Positions 48,028 to 61,419 of a stretch of 64,000 bases of DNA are shown here, piece after piece. Positions within the stretch are counted from its first letter, which is position 1. The number at the start of each line of letters is the position of its first letter. Under the pieces are notes generated by a model. That model was not told the DNA's origin. It saw nothing but the letters and a program-made list of their open reading frames with translations, and did not search any database. Source of the stretch: Acanthosoma haemorrhoidale. Its lineage: Eukaryota; Arthropoda; Insecta; Hemiptera; Acanthosomatidae. The stretch covers positions 172,929,226 to 172,993,225 of the forward strand of contig OV884011.1 in the NCBI GenBank assembly GCA_930367205.1, written 5' to 3'. A program made the position numbers and the translations under genes.

Positions 48028-51000
48028 ATTATTTATATGTCGGTACAATGCAGTCAATTTTCTCAAAAACAACTATGAATGCTATCAATAGATTTTCTAT
48101 TCAAATACTGTATCATAATATATCTGTAGCCTATTGGCAGTGATAGAGTGAAGGTCGTCTCTACGGGGCTGACGATAGTAATCCCACGCACGAGAAAGAG
48201 TCACAAAAGACGTCAAGCCACGATAAATGATAGAGGATAGAAAATGATACAGTTTTAGAGAGACGTCTTGAAGTATTAACAAACAAATGGTTAAATTAAA
48301 CCAAAACGAAATTCCTATAACGATAAAGCGAGTTGGTTTGTTAGATCCAAAATTATATGAGCTATCATTTTGCTGTGAAACTAAATACTAAGCACTCATA
48401 AAGTTGACATAACGAACCAAACTTGGGCAATCTGATATGCCATCTCCCTCCGCGTTCAGTCCAAAGACTGACCAGGAGTGCAGGAGGCAACATTCCAAAG
48501 TAGAAGAAAGCAGCGAAAAAAACCTACGGATATGCCAATAGAGAATAATGCTTTTTTAAAAAACGAGAATAAAGCTTTGCTACTGAGTTTAAGCGTGAAG
48601 GTTATGTCAGAGCATAAATAAACAGCGAGGGTAAATGTTTCAATTCGTGTTAAAATACACTACACGTCGCTAGGAACTGTGACAAATAGCTATTGTCACA
48701 ATCTTGTGTATCTAAACAGTTAATTTGCATATCAAACTAAATTATACTCCCCAGAAGGCGTAAATGTTTTGACAGCTGCATTTTATCCTCATGAGTGTTG
48801 CCTCAGTAACAATAATAAAACAATATGTACTTGCACGCCAATCAAACGAGGTAAGTATATCTGTCCACAATGATGCTTCACATGCCTTAATTATGCTAGT
48901 TCATCACCTTTAACACTAACTTGAGCTTCGTTCTAGAAAATTCTGGTCTTCCAACATTATCTTGAAAATCCTGCAGTTGGGGGCTACTCTTTTTGTCAGT
49001 CAATAGATGTTTATCTTATTGGAATCATTAGATATAAGGCCCTTCCTGCATTGCAAGGGTTTCAACCTGATTGCTTAAACACCACTCGGCAAGTTTAAAT
49101 TGCTCCTCCCTGATTGGTCTGTCTTCTTCACCCCTGTAGTCCCGAAAACAGGTTTGCTTCCATCTGTGTATTAACCGAAAGTAACCTCTCGGTGTATACG
49201 TCATCGTGTGTACCATGGATCGTCTTCAACAGATTTTGCTCAAAGGTACATACAAATTATACATTGTACATTTACTAAATAAAGTCACGAATCGATGTTG
49301 ACACAACGCACCAATGATCTATAGGCATTCTTATTATGATTACCTTTTTATAATTAGCTATTCATAAAAGCACTTAAATTTCATCAGTGAGCTTTTCAAT
49401 TAAGAAAAGAATAAAAAAAAAAATATGTTGCTAATGTTTTATCCTTGCAGTACCTTATAAAATAAGTTTTTAAAAGAGTTAAAGGAACAAATAGAAGTTG
49501 CCGGCAGTTGTGGAACTAGGAACAGTGAGGAAAGCGTTGTTCTTCGCACTAGGGCCGTCAGTTAGTTTATAGTTCACAAAGTTATACCATAAAAAAATTC
49601 CCCTTGAGGTTGTAGGACCTGGCCTTTGAACCCCAGGCACCTCCCGCTTCCCAGCCTATTCCCTGTTCCCGTGGGGTCTATTCTTTCCAAAGAAAAAAAA
49701 ACTTCTCAAACTTTATAGTGAGCTTTCTTTGAGTTGGTCAAAACTTCCCTCCAACCTTTATTTATACTGACCTGTATTTTTTATCCTAAATAGCCATATT
49801 TTCGAAAATATCTACAATACTCGGCAATGCCTGCCATTCCACTTGCGTGCGGTTGTAAATTTATTTTATTTTCCTAAATGTATCCAATAACGCGCCATTT
49901 AAATTGGATAACAGCATTTGTTTAATTTGACCATACTACTCATAAGACAATATTTTTCAATTGATCCACCAAAGGATAATAATTATTCTACAGCAAATAC
50001 TGTTCGTATCATTTGCTGATAACAGTAGTGACAAGTTAATATTTTAATTAAGCATATATTCCGGCAAATTATACAATCTACAAAAAATGCAGCAAAACTA
50101 ACAGAATTTTTGATTATTATTTAATTTTGAAAATAAGCTTGAAAATGTGTTATAATACATGTAATTGATTGCTCATTGGGTTTCATGTTAGAACTTAACC
50201 TCACAATTCACTATTAAGGTTTTTAGGTATAGCGTTGTTTTCTTCAATACCTTGTTTCTTTTTCTTTTTACTAACAGTCTCTCCTGAATCTTTTTGAGTC
50301 TCTGAATGAATGAAAGTTTTCATGGAGGTCCAAGACATGAACAAAGACATGACAAATATAGCCATTTCTATAATATACGAGAGTCACTAACTAATTAAAT
50401 AGTCGGCATTAAAAGTATATATTTTTCTAAGCTTACGAGTAGGGTTTATAATGTTCTCGGTTCCATGGTTAACAATAAATAATTTGGGTTCTGTTTGTTA
50501 CAAACTATAATTACGAAATGAGATTAAAACTATAATTAACATCATGTTCGCAACTTTAACACAACTAGCGGGTTTTTTAAGGGCTGTTCATGGTATTGTG
50601 TATGGTAGACCCATTCGATGCACCATGATATTCAAAATAAATCCAGCTACAAGAAAAATAATCATAGGTCACTAATAAAAAATAAACATGTTCTAATTAT
50701 ATTGAGTATATTAATTATTAACATGTAATACCTTTTGGTGCTTAAGTTGACTACAGTTACGTAATGTCATAAAATCATCATCAAGTGTAATAACAATTAC
50801 TTTATATGAGATATCCAGCATGTACATATATTGTCAATTTAAAACAAAAGTAAGACAAACATAATCATTAATGAATAATTCTAATTATTTGTTTTCTCCT
50901 GGAGGTTTTTCCTTGTTAATCCTAACTTTGTGGTTAATTTTAATTGAGTATTTACCTGAAGTTATGAATTAACACAGATGATACTATTATTGGTTCTTTT

Positions 51001-51321
51001 TAAATAAATGAGCATTGAATCTGGTTGGAAAGAATAAATTAGCCACCCGGTCACTTGCAGTGATCGTAACTTCTAACGGATTTGTATTTCATTTCATTTC
51101 TTAGTACTGATGTATTATTTATAAGAACAAAATTTTCATCTAATTCTCTCATCAATGAGAAAAACAATAGGTGCTTTAGTCGAATATACAAATCAATGTC
51201 AGATAAAGTGATTTTAATGAATATTTATACATAATTTAGTAGGTTTAATATTTTGGAACCATTGGTACTTATTGAATTTAAGTATGTCATATACTTAAAA
51301 AAAATTTTTTTTTAGATTCAA
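48028..51321. other. Mostly AT-rich, unassigned
   Basis: A minus-strand frame at 49028-49216 reads KQTCFRDYRGEEDRPIREEQ and then FKLAEWCLSNQVETL, which looks protein-like, but I know no family for it. Nothing else was recognised. Confidence 0.3.
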
Positions 51322-51933
51322 AACTTTATTGTGATAAAATCACAATCTGCCTTATTTGGCAATAAGTAATTGTGATAAATGTTTTCGTTCATACCATATT
51401 TACAATTTTTATTCACTCACTCATTCATACAGCCCAGAGACATCCCAAATCCACATGGCTGTCACCTACCTCACATGCAAAAGAGGAAGCGGAGTCTTGG
51501 GAAGTCCCCCGCGCTCCTCCGTCTGCCGCATCAGCGAATACGAGCAAGTGGAGGCTGACCAAGAGCGCGAGAGCCACATACGCTCAGGATATGGTTGGAA
51601 ATATGATTTACCAGGACTCCCACTGTCACGTTTCTATGGTCACGAGGCCGATGCCGCTTTAGTCTCCACGGAGGCTTATAGGGATGAGTGATGAAGTATT
51701 GACTGTCGTAGGGGATTAGGGTGGTTGGATAGGTTACTACGGAATGAGCTCAAGAATGTAGGCTATATTAAGATCGTTATGAAGGGTTTTGTTGCTGGCT
51801 AAGGAGGGGCATTAGCTATTGTTCTCAGAACGTTTGATAGAAAGGATTGGATATGCTTGATGTTCGACTTTTTTGCTGTACCCCATAACTCTATTCTGTA
51901 AGCCAGGTATTGGCTTGAGTATAACTTTGTATA
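51322..51933 (-). mobile_element. Jockey-A LINE 3' end, inverted, with a scrap of reverse transcriptase
   Basis: On the minus strand it starts at 'tacaaagttatact', equal to 21619 of the long copy. It encodes the thumb-end motif RIELWGTAKKSNIKHIQSF (here without the frame slip of the 21-kb copy), then the C-terminal region and full 3' UTR with CACAATAAAG. It ends in an A-rich tail seen as the T run after 51311. It is truncated at the 5' end. Confidence 0.85.
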
Positions 51934-53362
51934 CATTAAATTAAAATTATTTATAACTATAAACCAGTTCACTGATAAAGACATATTTATATGGTCATTT
52001 TAAATGCTCTGTAGGCTCAGTTAGACATTGTGAAGAGTTTTATACTACGTTACATTAACAACTACGCTGTCAACGCAGTACTTGTCATCTCCCTCCCACC
52101 CCCAAGCAATCAATTAACTAACCTCTCTGATGTATCCCATCAATTCAATTAATGTTGCTTATGTATAATGTAATTAATAGCTTAATTACAATACTGGTAA
52201 AACTAATTAAAGGGCAGTTATGTATGTACTTCAGTTATGATAATTACTCTAATGTTTAATGATTACTTTTGCTGTTTAAATGCTCATGCTACTACTAAAT
52301 GTTAAGCCATTCAATAATTCAGTAAAATTGTATACGAATTGCGTTGATTATTTTTGTTGGGGTTGTTTTATAATTAATTAAAAATTATTTATAAAAAATG
52401 GGTTATTATTACTTAAATAAGGGCCTATACCAACGATCTTGCGGGATTAGAGCCACTAAATGGTTTTGTACTTATAATTTTTATAATAATTTAAGAAGAC
52501 TTAAAACAATTCACAGTGGACAATAAAGAAAATGTCTATTTTATTGAACTTGTTAATCCGACATTCAATAACTTCACTTTTTTTTATGAATATAATAAAA
52601 TATATAAAAAGTATAAGATTCGATTATGGGCAGCGAAGTTTTTCATACTATAGTAGCCCTTTCAAAAATAAAATGTACTAGTATAGCAGAAGACTGAAAA
52701 TTTATAATCAGGTTCTATTTGCAGGGGTCCCCTCGAGATCAAAGATTTTTGCACTCGTTATGTTTGACTGTTCATAGCTGCATTTTTTTTCTTGTATGAT
52801 AGTCCAAAAATAGTTTTTAACGAGTAGATGTTATTTTTTTCTGTTTTCGCATGTGAATATTTACATTTTATTTTTATGAATTCACTTAAAGCTTCTAGTT
52901 TAGAGCTGTTCTACCATCTGGCAACTAAATAGATTTAGCTCGTAAAGACTACTTATAATAAATAGTAGTTTTTGCATCAATACATGAGTATTTTGTTTTT
53001 CACAAATGTACTTTAAGAAAATTATACACATATTTTTAGTTCTTATTTCAAATTCCACAACATTCAATAGTTAAAAGCAACTTTTTAGTTTAAAATATTT
53101 TATCCATTACCATTTTAGATTTTAGTCCGTCTTCTAATATAAATTTATTTTTATATAAACTTAAAATATTTATATAAATAATAAACATAATCTATATAAT
53201 GTTTTCTAATTTATTGATTTTACATTGGTTGGTTTCATCGTGTAGTAAACATGGCATGCTGGTAGAAAAGAGTATACTTTTAGGCTAAATGCTTTTAACA
53301 TAGAAATATAAATTTTATAAACGGTCAAAAAAATATAAATATAAATTTTAGTGAACTTTTAA
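51934..53362. other. AT-rich intergenic sequence
   Basis: Very A/T-rich. Nothing was recognised. Confidence 0.45.
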
Positions 53363-53760
53363 GTAATAATAATAATAATAATAATAAACCTGCTACGGAC
53401 CCTGGGAGGTACTATTGAAGTTAAAGCGAACATAGAATCAAGAAGTCTCGTCATTAGCACTGAATTGAACAATACCTCGAGAATCAATCTGGGGAATTGA
53501 ATGTGTGACACGAGAAAAATACAACCTACACCCAACGACCTCATTGGGATGTTTGTAGTAAGTCTGGCAAAAGATAAGAAGAGAATCGGCCAGATATTAT
53601 AGCTATTTCGGCCGGTGACAAAGGCCTGGTAAAAGGCAGAAGCCGGGCCATTAACCCTGGCCATAACTCGCTGGATATTGGCCAAGTTTGACTAACGGTC
53701 TAGCCAGCCGAAGCATTAGTGGCCACTGGTGTCCTTGTACGCCTCTGTCTTAACTACACT
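53363..53760 (-). repeat. Unclassified GC-richer segment ending in (TTA)n
   Basis: A (TAA)n run at about 53365-53388 adjoins ~370 bp of clearly GC-richer sequence that stops near 53760. On the minus strand this would be a body with a trinucleotide tail, as in the I-type LINE at 44 kb, but no LINE protein motif is present. It may be a SINE-like element or an old truncated LINE. Confidence 0.35.
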
Positions 53761-56700
53761 CCCCACTTTTACATGACTATTTCTCTATGTATACATAGAA
53801 TTATTAGTGACAATTCACACCCTTTTTCTGAAGTAAACCATTTAAAAAAGCACAGACTCTGAATAATTGGGGTTTTACATGAGCATTCGTAACAACTATG
53901 TAAACATCCCTGGACTGTACTCATATATAAAATATTGCTAAGCATCATGGTATTCACCCACATCCTACGATTAGTACTCGTGTCCTTAAAATAAGAATAC
54001 ATGTCCAGCCAGCCAGGCGGGACTTGGGTTTCAGGGTCACCTGGCCTTTGTTCTCACTGTTATGTTCCTTCAGATCCGTAACATAGATATTTGCTGTTTT
54101 TTAGGTGTTTAAAATCCCAAAACAGTTAACAAGTCTCGTTTTAAATCCTGTAAAATAGTAATGAAAGTTACACCATTAAAAAAAATCTATCTTATAAAAT
54201 CAAGACTGTGACCTTAACGGTTTGAACATGCCAACGGACCCTCGTGGTTGACATCCCCTAAAAAACCACAACATCAAGAATAGGTGCAACGCGCTCCGAT
54301 ATTATTTATGGCGTTTTAAAACTGGGAACTTTGAGTACTTAAACAAAAGAGTGATGTATCGTTGCCACGGAAGCGGGGTGGCAAAATCCGTACCAGATAA
54401 GACGAGTTATATAAAAAATGGGCAGTACTCAGAAAGTGGTTCGTTTAGCACTGCCACGCCTGAAACTTTAGATTATGATCATCTAAATCATTGCCACAAT
54501 TGTGAATAACAAGACTGATTGAGTTAGATAAAAAAATTCAAGTCAACTGTGATCCATCACAATTAAGGGTTGCCTTACAGTTGCAGAGACAATTTTATTA
54601 ATAAATTTAGTGACATTTTGTAATAACGGTCCACAAAATCCCGCACACATATTGCATATTATTAACTAAGACGTTATACCATAATTTCTACCTTTATAAT
54701 ATGATTGGAAGTTATTTAGTTTTTAAACTCGCGAAATAACTATCGATTTTTATGTATATTTTACTATATTCTGTTAATTTCGAACTGTACTCCTTACACC
54801 CTCATTAGCCCATAGGGGCACTGCCGAGAACTTATTGATATAGTACTTAACCAGTAGAAAATACAACTCTTTCATGCCTTTAGATTTAAATGGTTTGACC
54901 TGGAAAAATCTCAGGTTTGATCGACTACTTTAAAAATGATTCTACAAAATTATATCTAGGAATTACAATACTAACAACGGAACTAGAATGTTATGTATTT
55001 AAACGAACGTCATCACTATCCAAATATTTTCAACTTTTATAGTTTATAGTTTTCAAATTCTTGTGAAAACTACTTTTATATTCTAATGATTTAAAAAAAA
55101 TACCCGGTATTTTTAATCAAGAATTTATTTTCTTCATGGGCTTTGACTTGTTTAACCAAACTCAACTTAATTCTCTCTCATAAATCCATCGCCTCACCAT
55201 CACCAAGATATCATAGGTTCTGCTAAACTGTTGTCATTTAGAAGATCTTCACGTCCTAGATCCTGAATCAAATTGCCAAAGTGAATGTTGCACCCTCCGA
55301 GATCTAGTCCAGCCTCTTCATTATCTACTTCTTCTATCAATTCTTCTACTTGATCTAAAAGTTTATATATTGCACTTTATTTCACTATTCTTCCATTTGG
55401 AGGGATGCCTGACAAAAAACAACTGTCCTTCACTCTTAACTGCGTACGTGCCATTCATCCTCCATCAGTTGAACCGCACGTGTGAACGGTTCAGGTAGGG
55501 AAGCATGGAGTAAAAGCGAACTAGTAGCACATTTGGTGTTCTTACATTCCGAAAGTTCTTAGATAGTGCACACGTAATTCTTTCCAAATTTTAAGTAAAT
55601 AAATACTAACTCACTACTAATCTACTAATCTTAGCTAATCATGTTTAATTCATATAATAAGTTTTCATCAGTAAGTGAGCTGGATTTTTTGACCTTTTGA
55701 CCAAATTGACCAATAGAATGGTGATGAGATGATATAGCTCTGAAAACACGAAGAAAAGTAGGGTTAGTAGGCAGTCCACGTCCATCCCCGAACGAAGGAG
55801 GCTCCCAGATCAACTTGAAAAGTTGTTTTTTCTAGTATAAGAAAGTAATAAGTTAAAGTCAGGTGGTAATAAGATGTCAGAGTGATCATAGAAGATATAT
55901 TAAAGGCATAACAAGGATTCAGTCAGGAATCTCAACTAAGGAAAATGATTTGTATGGACAGAATAAAGGAACATCAAACGAACCCACTACTCAAGGAACT
56001 TTCAATGAACAATAATCCAGGTACTAGATAACTAGTACTGTTAACTAATCAAATAAGATGACTGATGAGTATAATTTAAATGTTGAATCAATCACTTCAG
56101 AATTCCATAGGCAGTAAACATTAAGGATAATGAGTTCAATACAATTCATTTCTGTAACAATAGTTTGTATTACTATATATTATAAGATTATTTTGTAGAC
56201 TATAAGTTTATTTTTTTATATTAACAATCAGGTATTCAATAGGTTATGTATAATTTTATAGTGAATTATGTTTTGATTATATTAACTATTCACAATGTCT
56301 TCTGATATTTAATAAACAGCAATCACTGGGTTGTGATATTAACTAGTCAATTGTAAAAGTAAATTATTTTCACTATAAATACAGTGGTGTGGGCCGCGCT
56401 AGTTATTATTATTAGTATTGTTAAAAGAAACCAGTAGCTGGTCGGACCATTGGTTCTTATTGACAACCTGCATGCTCATCAGCAAATGAGGTACGTTACA
56501 ATATATTCGTTTTGTTTTCTAATCTTTTGGTCTAACTTTTATTATTAAGAATTACAAACCATTCTTCATCAAAAAACATTACTTTCTTGTGATTACCTGA
56601 TGTCTTACGCCTAACAATGAGCTCACAGTATTACATTTATGCAGTATAATACAGTATGATAATAATCAACCTTTGTTTAGATTTTGTAAATGGTTTGCAT

Positions 56701-58004
56701 CCACTACATCCATATGCAAATAATTATCGGTTTTCCGCTCACAATGTACCCCAATCAGGAACCAAACCTTACAACAGCTGTGAATTAAACCCAGGTCTCC
56801 TTAGTTCATAGCAAGTCACAATAGGCCATTGTGACAGTCTAAAAAAAATGACTGAAATCCAAATTTCCCACACCATACCTTCTATGTCAATGTTGAATGT
56901 ACCGGTAGTTCGGCAAGTTAAATAATTCATTGGGTTAAGGGAGAAACATTTCCAGTTAATACATGTTTGGTAACTGTTTGGTCAACCTTATCCTTCTTGG
57001 TCGAATATTAAGTTAAATATCACCTAAGAACACATAAACAACCCTTATAGGAAAAACATTTTCTACCAAGCTAAGTTAGTTTTGGTTGATCTCAGTTTAT
57101 ATAAATTAATAATGCAAGTCGATTCATTGCATAAAAGTTTGAAGTCCAAATTAAAAGCTTTCATAATAGGATCACCAATTATATTATTTGTTACTGTTTT
57201 TATTATTTTATTACTGGCCACCGCATCAATAAAAGCGGAGGATAGCCACATTACAAAGCACTCAAATTTTGTTGAATTAAAGTCCCAATGGACAGAGACC
57301 ACAATGCGTTAATTATAAACCAGTGAAAGGGGTGTGTTTCATTTAATTAGCTTTATAAAGTCAACCAACTCCCAGAGTACGTATTTACATAAAACAGAAT
57401 ACCTGGAAGCTCAATTAAAAAAATATATAAAATACATTAAATTCTACTTAAGCTCTCTTTAATTAGAAAAATAATCCACAGCTTTTATTAATGTGACGAG
57501 ATGAATATCTACCATGGGGACTCACGTGTCATGTTAGTGGTCATCGTGATAAACGTCCTGTTAATGAGATAAACGTTCTGGGTTTAAATTCTTATATGAA
57601 TAATAAATTAATTAATTTTTTTTTATTAAAGTCATATTGGTACATATATATGAACCAAGTTTTGCTCAGCACAAAGGTAGGGCCTCTACTTCCGAAAATA
57701 ACTGTACCATGAGTCGTTTATGTTAACATGACTTACTATGTACGGACAATTACTAGAACCAAATTTGTCACGTGGATTAGAACTATGTGAACATCTTAAT
57801 TTTTTTTTTCATTGCTCACTAATTAATTTATTCAAATAACACTTATGATTTTTCATTACTAGCATTGAGGAATCAAATAGAACAAGCATATAGAATACCA
57901 CTGAGTTAAAGTTGAGAATACAATTTTAACGGCTACATTTACAACCTGTTATATCTATAGTTACAGTGATCTGAACCCTTGGTTAACTATCAAGTGACAT
58001 GCAG
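53761..58004. other. AT-rich with short coding-like frames
   Basis: Minus strand 55200-55375 encodes an acidic run ending in a stop (LLDQVEELIEEVDNEEAGLD, then FGNLIQDLGREDLLNDN). Minus strand 55631-55813 encodes another, with an acceptor-like ttcgtgttttcag near 55738. Plus strand 57082-57312 encodes a hydrophobic helix (IILFVTVFIILLLATA). None is recognised and all are low-confidence. A perfect short inverted repeat TGAACCG...CGGTTCA lies at about 55473-55494. Confidence 0.25.
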
Positions 58005-58088
58005 GAGTGTGGGGTGCCTCCTCCTCGTACTATTCCCGGCCTTCCATCGGCACATAAGCCACCATATCCAGCTGATTGCCATATATAA
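58005..58088 (+). CDS. Candidate terminal exon with proline-rich C terminus
   Basis: An AG at 58003-58004 (gacatgcag) precedes an open frame ECGVPPPRTIPGLPSAHKPP ending YPADCHI and TAA at 58086. Composition jumps from A/T-rich to GC-rich exactly over this stretch, as for a coding exon. The acceptor lacks a strong pyrimidine tract. The family is unknown. The same DNA is covered by a longer minus-strand frame, which I consider a shadow. Confidence 0.25.
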   Translation, partial: ECGVPPPRTIPGLPSAHKPPYPADCHI

Positions 58089-59883
58089 TAACAGACTATA
58101 TAATACATACATCATATATACATTTATTAGAGCTAGGATATATAATATATAACCCAGCTCTCCTCTCATCATCCAATTCATCCGCTGTACTGAAATCTCA
58201 CATATTTTAAAAATTGTTATTTCTATCACCAGGTTTTTTTTGAGCTTTTGAGTGCCACGATATTTATTTGGTGGGTTGTCCGAATGAGTTTTCATATACA
58301 AATAAAAGCGTTGGATGCCGGAGAGTTTTACTCCAAAATAAACCCCAAAAACAAACAAACTATAGTTGTAGTTAAAAAAAAAATGTAATATTACAAAGGG
58401 TGATAATATGCTAAGACATTTGTTTTTATAAGAAACCAAGCAATTAATTAAATGTGGCACATTGTAATTTACCATGAAGTTGGTTTTATTATTAGCTCTT
58501 AAGGGCATTTAATGAAGGTAACGGTAAATATATCATCCCTCTATGTAAACAGGGTTTAGTTAATGATACCAACGCGATTATCATCACAATTTTAACGACT
58601 GCATCTGTTTACACTTTACACTTATTAATATGTAAAATTGCATATTATAAATCAAAATCTTTAATTGGATGCCCTACTTTATAATTCATTTGTTTTTTAC
58701 TACCAAGTAATTCATTAATTAATAACCCTTAACTAGGTTTAATGGAGTGAAAATATTTTTTATGGTAATCAGATTAAATCTAAAAATCTGGACTGCCACC
58801 TTCGCACTCAATCTTTCCTTTAATTGAGTCTTAAATGACTGCGATTAGTTTTATTTTCTTCTGCAATCCTTGTTGCAACAGATATTAGTAAACAAAACCC
58901 AAATACGCATTCTGTCACATAAATCGACTAGAACAATGAATTAGCCAATGTGAGCAATAAAATAAATTTTATAAACAAAATAGTCAAATAATGATTTAGT
59001 ATGTTAATCTTTATAACGACGTTTTCAATCACGAGAGCTTAAGTAACAACCTAGACTACGAGTTTACATTAATAATCACTAGCCGTGGTATTATATAGAA
59101 TGATCAATTACTAACGATAATTTATCAAACACTCTGAATTGAATAACCAAATTACAAATTACCGATCATTGAGGTTAGTAGGAATGGCAGACCCGCCTCG
59201 TATCAGGTAGAGGGCGAATGTGGTTCTGGTTGGTGAACCAAAGCCAATTCGATAGAATCAGCACATCTATTTAGGTCACGGTCTACAGATAGTAAAATAA
59301 GAATCTTGAAAAAATCAGGTAGAAGATTTTTCATATTTTTTTTTTTTATTGTGGAGAAATTGTAAAACTAAGTTTGCGACCATGTGTGGTGAGTACCTTT
59401 TTTGGACAAAAATAACTTTGGAAGTTTCCCTTTTTTTCTTGTTTATCGGGAATACTATGTTTTAAAGTGAGCAATGTTTTCATGCACAATGACTTTTCTA
59501 AGATTCAAGCATTGCTTTACCTTCTAAGTCCTTTATTATTTATATATGAAATTTACATTATGTGAAATAACATATTGTTCTTTAGGGTATCATATATATC
59601 TCTGTCAGAATATCATATACAATTTATCAAAGGATTTGATCTGATTTCAGCAAATTGAATTTTGTGTTATTAATAGAATATCTTGTTAAGATTATCTTGA
59701 TTTTATATCACATTTTAATTATAATGTGAATAGGTTTTTTAATGAGAGATGGTTGATGAAAACTTTTGATAAATTTACGTGCGTCTACCGCATCCAAAAT
59801 ACCAACCCTTCATTAATATCTGCATATATATTAGATTTTAGTCTCATTGTTATAATTGATATAACCATTATTACCATTTTTAG
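58089..59883. other. AT-rich intergenic sequence
   Basis: Nothing was recognised. Confidence 0.4.
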
Positions 59884-60013
59884 ATATCAAGGACTGTTGG
59901 ACGATATTGATCCAGTTGTTTGGGGATCCTGTGAGGAACATCTAAAAAAATTAGATATAATATTTAAAGGCTCGCTTTCAACATATAACTCACAATCAGC
60001 ATATAACATCTAA
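59884..60013 (+). CDS. Candidate terminal coding exon, unknown protein
   Basis: A pyrimidine-rich stretch 'attattaccatttttag' ends at 59883, a good 3' splice site. The following frame (phase 2 entry) reads YQGLLDDIDPVVWGSCEEHL, KKLDIIFKGSLSTYNSQSAY and NI before TAA at 60011-60013. The residue mix is protein-like and differs from the hydrophobic translation upstream of the acceptor. An AATAAA occurs about 170 bp downstream (about 60185). I do not recognise the protein. No upstream exon of the same gene was found, so it could be spurious. Confidence 0.35.
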
Positions 60014-60575
60014 TACTAGAACAACAACAAATTTTTATAATATAAATCCTTTTCGTAAATAGTTATATAATTTGCATGAGCGAAATCATATTGGTATAGA
60101 TGGAACCAATTGATATTCATATTTGAATTTCATAGGATCTATAAAATATAAATTAGCACCAGAGTTCTCACATTGATATTTATAAATAAAATACTTCATA
60201 GCCTTAACCTTAATCAGCACCGGTGGCCTTGTTAGAAACTTCAACACAATTTGAAAACATTTAAATATTGATTTATAGATACGTGTCAGTATTTAGCATG
60301 ACGTTCGACCATAGCTTTTAACTCTGGTGAGCACGTAATTACCCTGCAACACATGAATAGTCGTTGATACAGGGAAATAATATTTTTCTCCAAACATACC
60401 AAATTACTAGTCCAATTATCAAAAGCCAGAAACTTTATTAAAAAACCCATTAGTAGAAACAAAACCCTCAGGAACAATTCATTAACATCCGTCAACAATT
60501 CAGGCAACAACGATGAGTGAAATAAACAACGGATGTAAATCTATAATTCAAAGATAATTTCTACTAATCCACATA
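60014..60575. other. AT-rich intergenic sequence
   Basis: Possible 3' UTR of the exon candidate at 59884-60013, otherwise nothing recognised. Confidence 0.3.
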
Positions 60576-60577
60576 TA

Positions 60578-61419
60578 CGAGGGTGGTCTGAAAAGTTTAC
60601 GACCTAACAAAGATACAAGACGTTTTTTCAGAATTTTTTTTTTATTTTTCAACATAGTCTCCTTGTAACTCTACACACTTCTCCCAGCGATGCTCCCATC
60701 TCTGTTACCTGTCCAAATAGTCCACTGTTTGGACTGTATTTTTGTTTCGGGCGTATAATGGTGTATCCAAGTTTCATCCACAGTAATTAATCGGCACCAA
60801 AACTCGGATTTATTGCGCCTAAACTGCGCCAACAGAGCGTTGGAAATGTTCATTCGAACACGTTTTTGGTCTAACGTGAGCAAACGCGGCACCCAACGCG
60901 CGGACAGCTTTCTCACTTCTAAATGTTGATTTAATATGTGACAAACACGTTCTTTTGACATGTTCATAACCTTTGCTATCTCTCTCACTTTAATTCGGCG
61001 GTCGTCTAGCACCATTTGGTGAACTTTGGCGATGTTTTCGTCGGTAGTTGCAGTTTTTGGACGTCCCGAACGTCCATCGTCTCCCAAGCTCTTACGACCA
61101 CGTTTAAATTCAGCTGCCCAAAATTTCACTGTGGTAAATGATGGTGCAGAGTCCCCATACACAGAATCCAACTCATCTTTGATTTGCGTAGGCGTATTGC
61201 CTTTCAAAAACAAATATTTAATGACAGCTCGATTTTGTCCATTTTCATAAAAACACTCACATCGACTCACTCAAACGACTGTTACACAACAACTGCGCGT
61301 CCAAAAGGCTGAAACTTTGGTGAGTAACTGTCAACAGATGAACAACGAAATTCACTAGCTTTTATTTACGACTGCTGCTATCTTCATGTTGAGGTCGGAA
61401 ACTTTTCAGACCGCCCTTG
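60578..61419 (-). mobile_element. Internally deleted mariner transposon with both terminal repeats
   Basis: The terminal repeats cgagggtggtctgaaaagtt (left) and caagggcggtctgaaaagtt (right, reverse complement) bound 842 bp flanked by TA (60576-60577 and 61420-61421). Full mariners are about 1.3 kb, so roughly 0.4-0.5 kb is missing. Transposase remnants lie on the minus strand. The good preservation of the ends would let it move if transposase were supplied elsewhere. Confidence 0.92.
60642..61270 (-). pseudogene. Mariner transposase with central deletion
   Basis: An open frame of about 190 codons holds the N-terminal helix-turn-helix region (NRAVIKYLFLKGNTPTQIKD; FTTVKFWAAEFKRGR). Next come the GRSGRPKTATT linker, the second HTH (VREIAKVMNMSKERVCHIL), the WVPRLLT motif, LITVDETWIHHYTPETK with the first catalytic Asp, and QSKQW. 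It then jumps directly to the C terminus in another frame: RWEHRWEKCVELQGDYVEK and a stop at 60642. The second and third catalytic Asp and the usual YSPDLAP-type motif are deleted (about 140 residues relative to a ~345-residue family member). The true ATG is unclear; the first in-frame codon is GTG. Confidence 0.92.

Noticed and set aside
57082..57312. Frame with one hydrophobic helix
   Set aside because: A T-rich stretch easily yields such helices. There is no good splice context and no recognisable domain.
57990..58508. 172-codon open frame on the minus strand
   Set aside because: Composition is A/T-driven (Tyr/Ile/Asn/Phe-rich), it starts and ends in unrelated contexts and no domain is visible. 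The GC-rich part makes a more convincing short frame on the plus strand.
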